Source: CAYNWT01 sp964450955 (GTDB lineage: Bacteria; Planctomycetota; Planctomycetia; Planctomycetales; Planctomycetaceae). Taken from it: 64,000 bases of DNA. Location: the NCBI GenBank assembly GCA_964450955.1, contig CAYVFI010000017.1, positions 1 to 64,000 on the forward strand, read 5' to 3'. The first letter of the stretch is position 1; each line of letters starts with the position of its first letter. The translations under genes were made by a program, and so were the position numbers. Shown piece by piece: positions 43,932-53,050 of this stretch. Below the pieces are notes generated by a model. That model had not been told where the DNA came from. It was given only the letters and a program-made list of their open reading frames with translations, and did no database searches.

Positions 43932-45848
43932 ATGTCAGAAATTAAAACCACAACTCAATCGGGGCTAAGGGGCACACTAAGAAGCATTGTCAGCTTCAGA
44001 GGTGTCCGCGTCTTTTTGCTGGCGATAGCGCATTCCATTGTCTTTATTGCGGTCTACTGGGTGGCAGTGCTGCTGCGATGGGACTTCAGCCCACCCGCGC
44101 ACATTGTCTCACTCTTTCTCGTCAGTGTTCCATGGTTTGTTACCGTCAAGGTTCCGGTCTTCTTTTTCCTTGGGCACTTTCATGGTTGGTGGCGATACGT
44201 TGCCTTCTCCGACGTCTCTGCACTCATTCGGGCGGTGGCTATCAGTCTTGTGTGTCTGGTGATCCTTGATCACTTTGTGCTTGAGTACCAGGTTCCGCGT
44301 AGCGTCGTCGTTCTCGACGCGATCCTGACCACAATCGTGCTGGGGGCGCTGCGGTGTAGCTTCCGTTTGCTAAGCGAACACTACCAGCTGTACTTTATCG
44401 ATCGTCGGCCCACTGCGATTTTGATCTGTAGCGATCAGAAAACCGGGTTGCTTGCGAACCAACTTAACTCGCATTCCAGCCTGCCGTATCGGATTGTGGC
44501 GATTGTCGATCCCACCAACCGACATGGTGGCGTTCGATTGGGGCACCTTCGGGTCTCCGGCGGTCTGGACTCGCTTGCCACTGTCGCGGCGAACACGGAA
44601 TCAACCGAAGTTCTCCTGGCCAGCGGGCAACTCTCTGGCAGTACGCTTCGTGGACTTGTTGAAGACTGCGAAGGCCAGGATTTGAATCTTCAAATCCTGC
44701 CTCCCATTGGCGACATGTTCAGCGGTGCCAGCAAGATTCCGGTTCGTGAAGTTGAGATTTCGGACCTCCTCCGACGCGACCCCGTACAACTTGACACCGA
44801 GGTTGTATCCGACTTTCTCAGCGGTCGTGTGGTACTTGTGACCGGAGCCGGCGGGAGCATTGGATCAGAAATCTGTCGCCAGGTTCTCAGGTTCGGCCCG
44901 AAACAACTCATCCTGCTCGGCCGCGGCGAGAACCGCATTTTCGCCCTCGAACGCGAGCTTCGGCAACTTGATCACGATTCGCAAATTCATGCGTTCATTG
45001 GTGACATCACAGTCCCTGATCGGATGCGGGCAGCTTTCGAAAAGTATGAACCTGGTGTCGTGTTCCATGCAGCCGCGCACAAGCACGTTGCTTTGATGGA
45101 ACAAAACGCAGGCGAGGCAATCCGAAATAACATTGTCGGCACCCGTAACGTTGTTGACCTGGCCCACGAATTCAAAAGCGAATGCTTCGTGCAGATTTCA
45201 ACGGACAAAGTGGTTAACCCCACCAGCGTCATGGGAGCCAGTAAGCATCTGGCCGAACGCTATGTGCAGGCCTCGTCAGAGAATTCCTCCACGCGATGTG
45301 TTGTCTGTCGATTCGGAAACGTGCTGGGTTCAGAAGGTAGCGTTGTTCCGATTTTTCAGGAACAGATTCGTTCCGGTGGGCCAATCACAATCACTGACGA
45401 ACGCATGAAGCGATTCTTTATGTCCATCCCGGAGGCATCGCAACTGGTCCTTCAGGCCGGAGCCATGGGCAAGGGCGGAGATATCTTCGTGTTGGATATG
45501 GGTGAACCTGTCCGCATCGTCGATCTCGCCAGAGATCTGATTCGTTTGTCAGGACTTGGCGAAGACAGTATCGAAATTCAGTTCACCGGCGCGCGTCCGG
45601 GTGAGAAGCTGTTTGAAGAACTTTACTTCGACGAAGAATCCACTTTGCCGTCGGCTCACGCAAAACTACGAACCGCGTACCACCGGCCGTTCACCTTTAA
45701 GGCAGTCGTTGAGAACCTGAACAGTCTGGAGAGTCTTATTGACGCAGAAAACCACGAAGTTCGCGCTGCGTTCGAACGGCTCATACCTGAATATACGCCG
45801 ACGTCTCACGAAGCGAAGGTCCTCGCGGAAGGAACAGCTTCCGCATGA
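43932..45848 (+). CDS. Nucleotide-sugar epimerase/dehydratase, CapD/FlaA1-like
   Basis: The 638-residue protein has four N-terminal membrane helices (within about 25-145) and a first nucleotide-binding-like region. The catalytic SDR domain starts at V-L-V-T-G-A-G-G-S-I-G-S-E (about 299-311) and has S-T-D-K-V-V-N-P-T-S-V-M-G-A-S-K, where Met replaces the usual Tyr as in the FlaA1/PglF group. These enzymes act on UDP-GlcNAc, giving the 4-keto-6-deoxy sugar. The DegT aminotransferase encoded downstream would use that product. ATGA couples it to the flippase gene. Confidence 0.92.
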   Translation: MSEIKTTTQSGLRGTLRSIVSFRGVRVFLLAIAHSIVFIAVYWVAVLLRWDFSPPAHIVSLFLVSVPWFVTVKVPVFFFLGHFHGWWRYVAFSDVSALIRAVAISLVCLVILDHFVLEYQVPRSVVVLDAILTTIVLGALRCSFRLLSEHYQLYFIDRRPTAILICSDQKTGLLANQLNSHSSLPYRIVAIVDPTNRHGGVRLGHLRVSGGLDSLATVAANTESTEVLLASGQLSGSTLRGLVEDCEGQDLNLQILPPIGDMFSGASKIPVREVEISDLLRRDPVQLDTEVVSDFLSGRVVLVTGAGGSIGSEICRQVLRFGPKQLILLGRGENRIFALERELRQLDHDSQIHAFIGDITVPDRMRAAFEKYEPGVVFHAAAHKHVALMEQNAGEAIRNNIVGTRNVVDLAHEFKSECFVQISTDKVVNPTSVMGASKHLAERYVQASSENSSTRCVVCRFGNVLGSEGSVVPIFQEQIRSGGPITITDERMKRFFMSIPEASQLVLQAGAMGKGGDIFVLDMGEPVRIVDLARDLIRLSGLGEDSIEIQFTGARPGEKLFEELYFDEESTLPSAHAKLRTAYHRPFTFKAVVENLNSLESLIDAENHEVRAAFERLIPEYTPTSHEAKVLAEGTASA

Positions 45849-47302
45849 GCAAGCAAGACGGACAGGCGAAGCGGTTCCTTTATAAGTCAGCAATCTACGC
45901 CATCGGCGATTTGCTGACCAAAGGATCGCGATTTGTACTGATTCCGTTTTATGCTCACGCCTTCGCCACTGAAGAAGTTGGCTTGCTGGCGATTCTGTTT
46001 GCGATCAACATCGCCGCGTGGACGCTGATGTCGCTGGGGTTCGGCTTCGGCGTCCGTCGATTCCATTTCGAGGAAGAACAAAGCCCGCAGCAAGCGGACG
46101 TATTTCTGTCTTCAATGTTCTGGGCACGAGCCGTTGCAGCCATCCCGCTACTTGGACTACTGCTTTTCGCTGGTGTTTACTTTTGCCAGAACACAGACAC
46201 GCCGGTCCCTTTGGCCCTGGTCGTGATTGCGATTATCAGCGGCTATTTCCGTGCTGGGTTAAACGTGTATGAAAACGCGTTAATGGCACGAGAACAGGCG
46301 GTCCACTACCGAGCATTTACGTTTTCTCAATTCACCAGCACGACGATTGCGATCATAATCGCTGTCGTCGGATTGAACCTTGGGTTAGCGGGCGCGATTT
46401 GTGCGGAAGCGGTCTTCACTACACTTTGGTGTATCGGTGTCGCGATTCATATCACGCGCAAAGCCAGACCAGACTTTAGCGTGGTGACGCGACAAAGGAT
46501 CTCTTGTTGTCTGCCCGTCGTCCCGCACATGTTGTTTGCATGGGGCCTGGCGTCATCCGATCGAATATTGCTGGAACGGTTTGGCGTTTCGACGGAACGC
46601 ATTGGCGTATACGACGTGGGTTACATGTTGGCCAGCACGCTGGGCGTGTTCTCAGTCGCAATGCGATCTGCATGGTTTCCGGGTTTCTTTCGCACGGCAA
46701 AAGATCCGGACGCAAACAGACGGTATGGGGAAACGGCAACTCTTTATTTCTGCGTTGTCGCGGCAGTCGGTGTGGCTTTGATTCTTCTGGCTCCAGAGTG
46801 CGTTGCCCTGTTGACGCCGGATGGATACGCCCAGGCAGTCCCGGTTATGCGAACTGTTGTGATCGGCAGTTTTTTGCTGACGGTCTTCGTTGCGGCGAAT
46901 CAGCCGCTGTTCTTCGCGAACAAGACAGGGCTTATTGCGGCAACCTCGTTGCTGGGGCTCGCCGCAAATCTGGCAGCCAACTACTTCCTGATTCCAATGC
47001 ATGGAGAACTCGGAGCAGCCATGAGTACGATAGTTGGGTACTCCGTGATGGCAGTCACCATGCTGGTTCTGGTTCAAAGACGTTTTAACATTCGCTGGTC
47101 TTACGAATCGCTGGGGGCCTTAATCGTTGGGGCCTCAGTCGCGATCGCATTGGGGCTGTTGCCAAACTGGTCAGGTATAGCGGGACTGGGAGGCCGGGTT
47201 GTGATTGCAGTTGGATTCGCAGTCGCGTGCATGCTTATTGCACGGCGACAGCAGTTGGCCGCAAACGTAGGGTGGAACAAAGCAGGAGGTGATGCGGTAT
47301 GA
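45845..47302 (+). CDS. Polysaccharide flippase, Wzx-like
   Basis: The 485-residue protein is almost wholly hydrophobic with about 12-14 membrane helices and begins F-L-Y-K-S-A-I-Y-A-I-G-D, the typical start of the MATE/polysaccharide transporter fold. It moves lipid-linked repeat units across the inner membrane. Four-base overlaps tie it to the genes on both sides, which fits a Wzx/Wzy-type pathway. Confidence 0.88.
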   Translation: MSKQDGQAKRFLYKSAIYAIGDLLTKGSRFVLIPFYAHAFATEEVGLLAILFAINIAAWTLMSLGFGFGVRRFHFEEEQSPQQADVFLSSMFWARAVAAIPLLGLLLFAGVYFCQNTDTPVPLALVVIAIISGYFRAGLNVYENALMAREQAVHYRAFTFSQFTSTTIAIIIAVVGLNLGLAGAICAEAVFTTLWCIGVAIHITRKARPDFSVVTRQRISCCLPVVPHMLFAWGLASSDRILLERFGVSTERIGVYDVGYMLASTLGVFSVAMRSAWFPGFFRTAKDPDANRRYGETATLYFCVVAAVGVALILLAPECVALLTPDGYAQAVPVMRTVVIGSFLLTVFVAANQPLFFANKTGLIAATSLLGLAANLAANYFLIPMHGELGAAMSTIVGYSVMAVTMLVLVQRRFNIRWSYESLGALIVGASVAIALGLLPNWSGIAGLGGRVVIAVGFAVACMLIARRQQLAANVGWNKAGGDAV

Positions 47303-48483
47303 GTAACCAACAGAGCAAGTTTCTGCCGTTTGCGTTGCCGGATATCGGTGAAGAAGAAATCAACGAAGTTGTGGACACCATGCGCAGTGGTTGGCTAACC
47401 AGCGGTCCCAAGACGCAGCGATTTGAAGAATCATTCGCGAACTATGTGGGCGCGAAGCATGCGATTGCTGTCAACTCAGCGACCGCCGCGTTGCATTTGG
47501 CTTTGGAAGCGATCGGAATCGGACGCGGCGACAAAGTAATCGTTCCCGTCCACACCTTTACTGCCAGTGCTGAAGTGGTTCGGTATCTCGGAGCCGACGT
47601 TGTCTTTGTCGATGTCGATCCTGAACACTTTTGTATCGATATTCAGGCGGTTGCTGCTGCACTTGAGAACGATGCTGCCATCAAGGCGATATTGCCGGTT
47701 CACTTTGGTGGCCAGGCCTGTGATATGGAGGCACTGCAGTCGCTGGCAAAGAAGCATGATGTCTTTCTTGTCGAAGATGCCGCTCATGCTTTGCCGACAA
47801 CGATTGGTGGCCGAACAATCGGTTCTGTTGGTGACCTGACGGCCTTCAGTTTCTACGCGACAAAATGCGTCGCGACCGGCGAGGGTGGCATGGTCACCAC
47901 AGACAACGATGACTGGGCCAAACGCCTGCGTGCTATGCGATTGCATGGGATCAGTTCCGACGTCTTTGATCGCTACGTCTCAGACAAACCAAAGTGGTAC
48001 TACGAAGTTATCGCCCCGGGCTTCAAGTACAACATGACTGATCTGGCAGCCGCCATTGGCATTCACCAACTGGCAAAGGCAGACCGCAACCAAAAGAAGC
48101 GAGCCGCCATCGCACTACGGTACCAGCTGGCGTTTGCCGATTTGCCCGTCTCATGCCCATTCGAACGCGACGCTGGTGATATTCATTCCTGGCATCTTTT
48201 TGTGTTGCAACTGGAATGCGATGAACATGCGAAACGCGACCGCTTTATTGAATTGATGGCGGAAGCAGGAGTTGGCACCAGTGTCCACTACATTCCGCTA
48301 CACCTGCATCCCTACTGGCGTGAGCGATATTCACTGAAGCCCGAGGACTTCCCGATCTCTACGGCGGTTTATCAACGGTGCGTCAGTCTGCCAATCTATC
48401 CGTCAATGACGGAAGACCATGTTCAACAAGTCATTGATGCGGTGACTGGTGTTTTGCAAGCCGGGCATGTGGCCACCCGGTAA
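47299..48483 (+). CDS. DegT/DnrJ/EryC1/StrS aminotransferase
   Basis: The 394-residue PLP enzyme has the S-G-P-K-T entry (M-R-S-G-W-L-T-S-G-P), the A-V-N-S-A-T-A-A-L-H-L loop, E-D-A-A-H-A for cofactor stacking and Lys189 in S-F-Y-A-T-K for the Schiff base. It adds an amino group to a keto-sugar nucleotide, most likely the product of the upstream epimerase/dehydratase, giving an amino-deoxy sugar. The stop overlaps the next start by one base. Confidence 0.93.
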   Translation: MSNQQSKFLPFALPDIGEEEINEVVDTMRSGWLTSGPKTQRFEESFANYVGAKHAIAVNSATAALHLALEAIGIGRGDKVIVPVHTFTASAEVVRYLGADVVFVDVDPEHFCIDIQAVAAALENDAAIKAILPVHFGGQACDMEALQSLAKKHDVFLVEDAAHALPTTIGGRTIGSVGDLTAFSFYATKCVATGEGGMVTTDNDDWAKRLRAMRLHGISSDVFDRYVSDKPKWYYEVIAPGFKYNMTDLAAAIGIHQLAKADRNQKKRAAIALRYQLAFADLPVSCPFERDAGDIHSWHLFVLQLECDEHAKRDRFIELMAEAGVGTSVHYIPLHLHPYWRERYSLKPEDFPISTAVYQRCVSLPIYPSMTEDHVQQVIDAVTGVLQAGHVATR

Positions 48484-49070
48484 TGTTTAAACGCGCCTTT
48501 GACATTCTGTTCTCTACAGTCGGGCTGATACTAGCGTCGCCCTTGTATCTGGTGATTGCAATCGTGCTTGTTGTCGCGGACGGTTTTCCGGTTCTATTCT
48601 GCCAGGATCGCGTGGGGCAACACGGGCGCCTTTTTCGAATCTACAAGTTCCGCACCATGACCGTTGCGAAAGCGTCGAATGGCTTTGAGCCGGGTCAAAA
48701 GTCTCGCGTGACCAGCGTGGGACGAATGCTCCGCAAGACGAAGCTGGACGAACTGCCGCAGCTGTGGAATGTTTTTGTTGGTGACATGTCTTTTGTCGGT
48801 CCGCGTCCTGAAGTGCCGGACTGGGTCGCGGCTTACCCCGACAGGTGGGCAGCGGTTCATACAGTGCGGCCAGGAATTACGGATCCCGCGGCCATCGAAT
48901 ATCGAAACGAAGAAGAACTACTGGCAGCCGCGCAGGACGCGAAGCTTGCCTATCGCGATGTCATTCTGCCGCGAAAACTGGACATGTACGAAGCGTACGT
49001 AAGACGCCGGACTTTCCTGGGTGACCTGCGGATACTGTTTCAAACAATTGCCGTTGTCGTAACGCGATGA
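48483..49070 (+). CDS. Initiating sugar-phosphate transferase
   Basis: The 195-residue protein is a minimal polyprenyl-phosphate sugar-1-phosphate transferase of the PglC/WcaJ core type: one N-terminal membrane segment in K-R-A-F-D-I-L-F-S, then R-V-G-Q-H-G-R-L-F-R-I-Y-K-F-R-T-M, K-T-K-L-D-E-L-P-Q-L-W-N-V and G-P-R-P-E. It starts repeat-unit synthesis on undecaprenyl phosphate. The sugar is probably the amino-deoxy sugar made by the two enzymes encoded before it. Confidence 0.93.
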   Translation: MFKRAFDILFSTVGLILASPLYLVIAIVLVVADGFPVLFCQDRVGQHGRLFRIYKFRTMTVAKASNGFEPGQKSRVTSVGRMLRKTKLDELPQLWNVFVGDMSFVGPRPEVPDWVAAYPDRWAAVHTVRPGITDPAAIEYRNEEELLAAAQDAKLAYRDVILPRKLDMYEAYVRRRTFLGDLRILFQTIAVVVTR

Positions 49071-49125
49071 CAGCCGATGTTGCCTGATTGAATCACGCCG
49101 CTGTGTTCAGCAGGCTCGTCACAAT

Positions 49126-50736
49126 TTGAATGATCTGACGCAGGCGCGGCTTGTATTCAAAGCAGGTCTTGCCCTTATCACCCACGGGTTACCAAACTGG
49201 TACCACGTTCCCAACGGTCTTAAAACAGAGCTTCTTAAATACGTGAAGACTCTCGACAAAACTGACTACACCCTGGTGTTACTGAAGATGGGCGTGATCA
49301 TCACGGTCGCGATCCTTTGCGCTGGTGCAGCGGCTTTGTTGCGTGACGGTACGTCAGCGTGGCTGCTGGGATGCACCACGGCATCGGTCATTATGCTTGC
49401 CGGGCCAATGTTCGCGAGGAAGGACTACGACACTTTCGAGCCGCTTACTTTTGTGTTGCTTCTGTACATTTTCGGCGCACCGTTCAAGCTGCTGTATGTA
49501 CTTTACTATGGGGCTTCAAGTCCGTACGTGGCCGAACGACTGCTGATGTGGAAAGGTCTGTCGTCTCTCTCAAAAGGCACCGGACTCATGACCCTGGGCG
49601 TTGCGTGCCTTGTTATTGGGTACTGCCTGCCGCTCCGACTTGGCTTGGGGCGGATTCGCCTGCTGCCGAAAATCAGTTCATGGAATAGTCGTCGGACGTT
49701 TTGGGTTGCCGCTGCCATTACTGTGGTGTCGGGCATCTTTTTGGTGGGCTTTATCGCTTCGGCAGGCGTGTCATTCAGCAATCTCTCTGAGAAACGATTC
49801 AGTGACGAGGCGGCCACCGGCGGCGCCCGCATCCACATGTTGAAGTACTATTTGTATCGAGGGGCAGCGCTCTCTAAGTTTGCTGTCTACCTGCTGTACG
49901 TGCACTTGCTGGTCAGACGCAAGCCAAAGACAGGCCTCTTCGGCTTGCTAAGCGCGATGGCCCTGCTTCAGACGATTGCTCTGTTCTTTGTGATTAACAG
50001 TCGCGCCGGCATCGCGCTGATCCTGCTGGACCTGCTAATTCTCACGCACTACATCAAAGGGCGCATTCACCCAGTGACGTTGTTCGGTTCATTGGCGGGT
50101 ATCTTCATCATGATCGTTGCCGCGTTGTTCGGTCGCGCGGAACACAACTTGTCAGAGGCGCTTGAGAAGACAGTCGCTGGTCGAGACATGATGGATATCA
50201 CAAAGACCTGTCACATTATCAATGCTGTTCCGAAAGAGATTCCTTACCGGTACGGAGAGACTCTTGTCGGATGGATGGCGGCTCCGATCCCGCGTTCTTT
50301 ATGGTCTGACAAACCGATGTGGGCCGAACGCGGCGTGTATCTATTGCGTCATGTCTACGGTGCGAAAGGTGGCATTGCGGGAATCCCGCCCGGATTGGTG
50401 GCAGAGCTGTTTTGGAATCTTGATGTTTACGGGATCGTTGTGGGGATGTTCTTTTTCGGAATCTTCATGCGCATTGGGTATCGAACGTTTGTCGAATCGG
50501 GAAGGAGTCCGACAAGCATTCTGTTGTACACACTTCTGGTGACCCGCTTTGTACTGTTTAGCCTTGGTAATGACATTGGCACCGGGATAGTCAAGACGGG
50601 CCTGGATCTCGTTCCCATGTTCATCTTGATCTGCCTGGTTCGCGGAACGTCTTCAGCGGTAACGCACGCTAACCAGCCGTCACACGGGCAGCCCAATCGA
50701 CGGGGTTCGTCCAAGCCGGGTAGTGTCGTCGCATGA
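49126..50736 (+). CDS. Wzy-like repeat-unit polymerase
   Basis: This 536-residue protein has about ten to twelve membrane helices starting near residue 50 and a large loop with R-Y-G-E-T-L-V-G-W, I-P-R-S-L-W-S-D-K-P and G-G-I-A-G-I-P-P-G-L-V-A-E, typical of O-antigen polymerase-like proteins. The start is a TTG at 49126, since no upstream ATG fits; an internal start is possible. Together with the first gene of the operon, the locus encodes two polymerase/ligase-type proteins. Confidence 0.75.
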   Translation: MNDLTQARLVFKAGLALITHGLPNWYHVPNGLKTELLKYVKTLDKTDYTLVLLKMGVIITVAILCAGAAALLRDGTSAWLLGCTTASVIMLAGPMFARKDYDTFEPLTFVLLLYIFGAPFKLLYVLYYGASSPYVAERLLMWKGLSSLSKGTGLMTLGVACLVIGYCLPLRLGLGRIRLLPKISSWNSRRTFWVAAAITVVSGIFLVGFIASAGVSFSNLSEKRFSDEAATGGARIHMLKYYLYRGAALSKFAVYLLYVHLLVRRKPKTGLFGLLSAMALLQTIALFFVINSRAGIALILLDLLILTHYIKGRIHPVTLFGSLAGIFIMIVAALFGRAEHNLSEALEKTVAGRDMMDITKTCHIINAVPKEIPYRYGETLVGWMAAPIPRSLWSDKPMWAERGVYLLRHVYGAKGGIAGIPPGLVAELFWNLDVYGIVVGMFFFGIFMRIGYRTFVESGRSPTSILLYTLLVTRFVLFSLGNDIGTGIVKTGLDLVPMFILICLVRGTSSAVTHANQPSHGQPNRRGSSKPGSVVA

Positions 50737-51779
50737 GCGGCCTACTTAAGAAAGCGGAACGCTGTGCCTATGTCGCACGCAGCTTTGGTTGGATTGCCAG
50801 CCCCCGGTACTGGTTCAACTACCTTCGCGCGGGGGAATCAGTACGGATCGATCGACCGGTGTTCCTATTGGGAACTCAGGGAGGTGGCCTGACATTACTG
50901 TCCAGAATTATGCGGCGCGAAGGCAGTCTTATTTCGGGGGCCGGTGGACCACGTTATTGGACGGCCGCAGATGAAATTCAAAACATCTATGGATGCAGGC
51001 TACCGCTGGAATTCGCCGGCGCCCGCTGGGCCTACCCGGATCACCCGGTCCTCAAGGGGCCACTGAGCTGGTGTTATGGTGCTGACACGTTGTACCCGCA
51101 ATATCGACGCACCGAAAAACACGTTACTCCACAGCTGGCCGACCTCCTGAAGAGAACGATCCGAACATCGCTACTGCAACACCGCGAGGGTCTGGCAAAT
51201 CCAAGGTTCATCGATAAGAGCCAGTGTTACATCCTGCGAGTCGCTTTTATTGCTGAGATTCTTAAGTCATTCGATCCAAAGTTCGTTCTGGTTCCACGTG
51301 ACCCTTATGTTTCTGTCTACCGGGCGGCAATAGGCAACGCACGCGACATGAAGGCGCTGATAGGAAAACTGTCGATCAGAGATCGGTTGAAGGTCTGTGC
51401 AGAACACTACGGAAACTGTATGCGGGATGCGTTGGCTGATTCAGACCGACTGGGTCTAAAAATGCCCGTGGTTCGGTTTGAAGATCTGGTAGAGACTCCC
51501 GAGGCGACGGTGCGTGAGGTCTGCGACTTCTGTGAACTTGCGTTCGATCCGGACATGCTGCCCCACGAACATCATCGACTTCCGTTTGGAAGTCGATTTC
51601 GGGACCGTTGGTTCCCCGTTCGATCAAACGTCAACCAACGATACGAAGACAAGCTTGACCGGTTCACCATTGAACTGGTCAATCAATACTGTGGTGATGT
51701 GATTGAGCGACTTGGCTATCGGCGCCGGGCGGAATCTGAGAGCACCATCGAAGAACCGCTTGAGCAGGTTGTGTCATGA
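50733..51779 (+). CDS. Sulfotransferase family protein
   Basis: The 348-residue protein has a PAPS 5'-phosphosulfate loop-like L-L-G-T-Q-G-G-G-L-T-L-L (46-57) and a 3'-phosphate segment V-P-R-D-P-Y-V-S-V-Y-R-A-A-I-G-N, the pattern of carbohydrate sulfotransferases. It would move sulfate from PAPS to the growing glycan in the cytoplasm. Four-base overlaps link it to the polymerase before it and the GT4 enzyme after it. Confidence 0.85.
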   Translation: MSGLLKKAERCAYVARSFGWIASPRYWFNYLRAGESVRIDRPVFLLGTQGGGLTLLSRIMRREGSLISGAGGPRYWTAADEIQNIYGCRLPLEFAGARWAYPDHPVLKGPLSWCYGADTLYPQYRRTEKHVTPQLADLLKRTIRTSLLQHREGLANPRFIDKSQCYILRVAFIAEILKSFDPKFVLVPRDPYVSVYRAAIGNARDMKALIGKLSIRDRLKVCAEHYGNCMRDALADSDRLGLKMPVVRFEDLVETPEATVREVCDFCELAFDPDMLPHEHHRLPFGSRFRDRWFPVRSNVNQRYEDKLDRFTIELVNQYCGDVIERLGYRRRAESESTIEEPLEQVVS

Positions 51780-53050
51780 AAGTCGATTCTATTCTGTTCA
51801 TTACGCAGTACTACCCGCCCGAGATCGGCGCGCCGCAGGCGCGTATTCACGGTATCGCAAAACGGCTGGTCAGTGAGGGGGTCAAGGTAACGGTGCTGAC
51901 AGCGTTTCCAAACTACCCGGAAGGGCGTGTTCAGGAAGCGTACCGCGGCCGGCTGCATATGCGAGAACAGATCGACGGTGTCGATGTCCGCCGCGTTCCA
52001 ATCTACCCGACAAAAAGTGCCGGGCTGGTTAAACGACTGTCGAACTACTTTTCGTTTGTCTTTACCAGTCTGTTTGCCGGTTTATTTCTGGTTCGCAGAC
52101 ATCAGGTTTTGATTCTCGAATCACCACCATTGTTTCTGGGCCTGTCCGGCTGGTTGGTGAGCTTCTTCAAACGCAGTTGGTTCGTGATGAACATCTCCGA
52201 CCTTTGGCCGGAATCTGTTGTGCGGATGGGCGTGGTCAACAACAAGCTCGCGTTGGGCCTTGCGCGTCGGTTGGAATCGTTCCTGTACCGTCGTGCTCAT
52301 GCCGTGACGGGGCAATCTTCCGGAATCTGCCGCGGAGTCCAGTCAAACCACCCCGCCCAAAACATTGCACTCATCCCAAATGGGTGCGATTGCAAGTTGT
52401 TTAGCCCGGAGAACGCCAATCGTAGTGAAGTCGAACAACGCGGCTGGAACAATCGATTCGTCATCGGGTACGCCGGTTTGATTGGTCTCGCGCAGGGAAT
52501 CAATCTCTATGTCGAGAGCGCTGACCGATTGCGGGATGATGATCGCTTCGCGTTTCTGGTGATCGGTGATGGTCCTGAACTCGAATCAAACCGCGCTCGC
52601 GCCGAAGAGCTGAAGTTGGACAATATCGTGTTTCTTGGCTCGCGGCCGAAGGTGCAAATGCCAGAGCTGGTCAGTAGTTTTGACTGTTCAATCATCCCAC
52701 TAAAATATTTCATTCCCGGTGCCCTACCGTCCAAAATTTACGAGACGATGGCGTGTCGGGTCCCTGTCGTTTTGGCTGCCGAAGGCGACCCAAAAGATCT
52801 CGTCGAACGCGCTGAGTCGGGCATCATTGTTTCTTACGATAGTGTCGACACCATTGTTAATGCCCTAAAACGACTGGCCGATTCCAAAGAACTACGAGAG
52901 CGGCTCGGTGCCAACGGCCGCGAGTTCGCGATGAAGTACCACGACCGCGACGCCATCGCTCAGCAAATGCTGGCCACATTGAACGCGGTCGTGTCGCGAG
53001 ATCAAACGTTCTTCGCGGAAAGTGATGTCGCTCAGGGATGGCGCGTATGA
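51776..53050 (+). CDS. GT4 glycosyltransferase, WbuB-like
   Basis: The 424-residue protein has the two-domain GT-B fold: N-terminal F-I-T-Q-Y-Y-P-P-E-I-G-A-P-Q-A-R and F-P-N-Y-P-E-G-R, then the C-terminal nucleotide-sugar site with G-Y-A-G-L-I-G-L-A-Q-G, V-I-G-D-G-P-E and P-S-K-I-Y-E-T-M-A. This resembles WbuB-type amino-sugar transferases. It builds the repeat unit on the cytoplasmic face. Confidence 0.92.
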   Translation: MKVDSILFITQYYPPEIGAPQARIHGIAKRLVSEGVKVTVLTAFPNYPEGRVQEAYRGRLHMREQIDGVDVRRVPIYPTKSAGLVKRLSNYFSFVFTSLFAGLFLVRRHQVLILESPPLFLGLSGWLVSFFKRSWFVMNISDLWPESVVRMGVVNNKLALGLARRLESFLYRRAHAVTGQSSGICRGVQSNHPAQNIALIPNGCDCKLFSPENANRSEVEQRGWNNRFVIGYAGLIGLAQGINLYVESADRLRDDDRFAFLVIGDGPELESNRARAEELKLDNIVFLGSRPKVQMPELVSSFDCSIIPLKYFIPGALPSKIYETMACRVPVVLAAEGDPKDLVERAESGIIVSYDSVDTIVNALKRLADSKELRERLGANGREFAMKYHDRDAIAQQMLATLNAVVSRDQTFFAESDVAQGWRV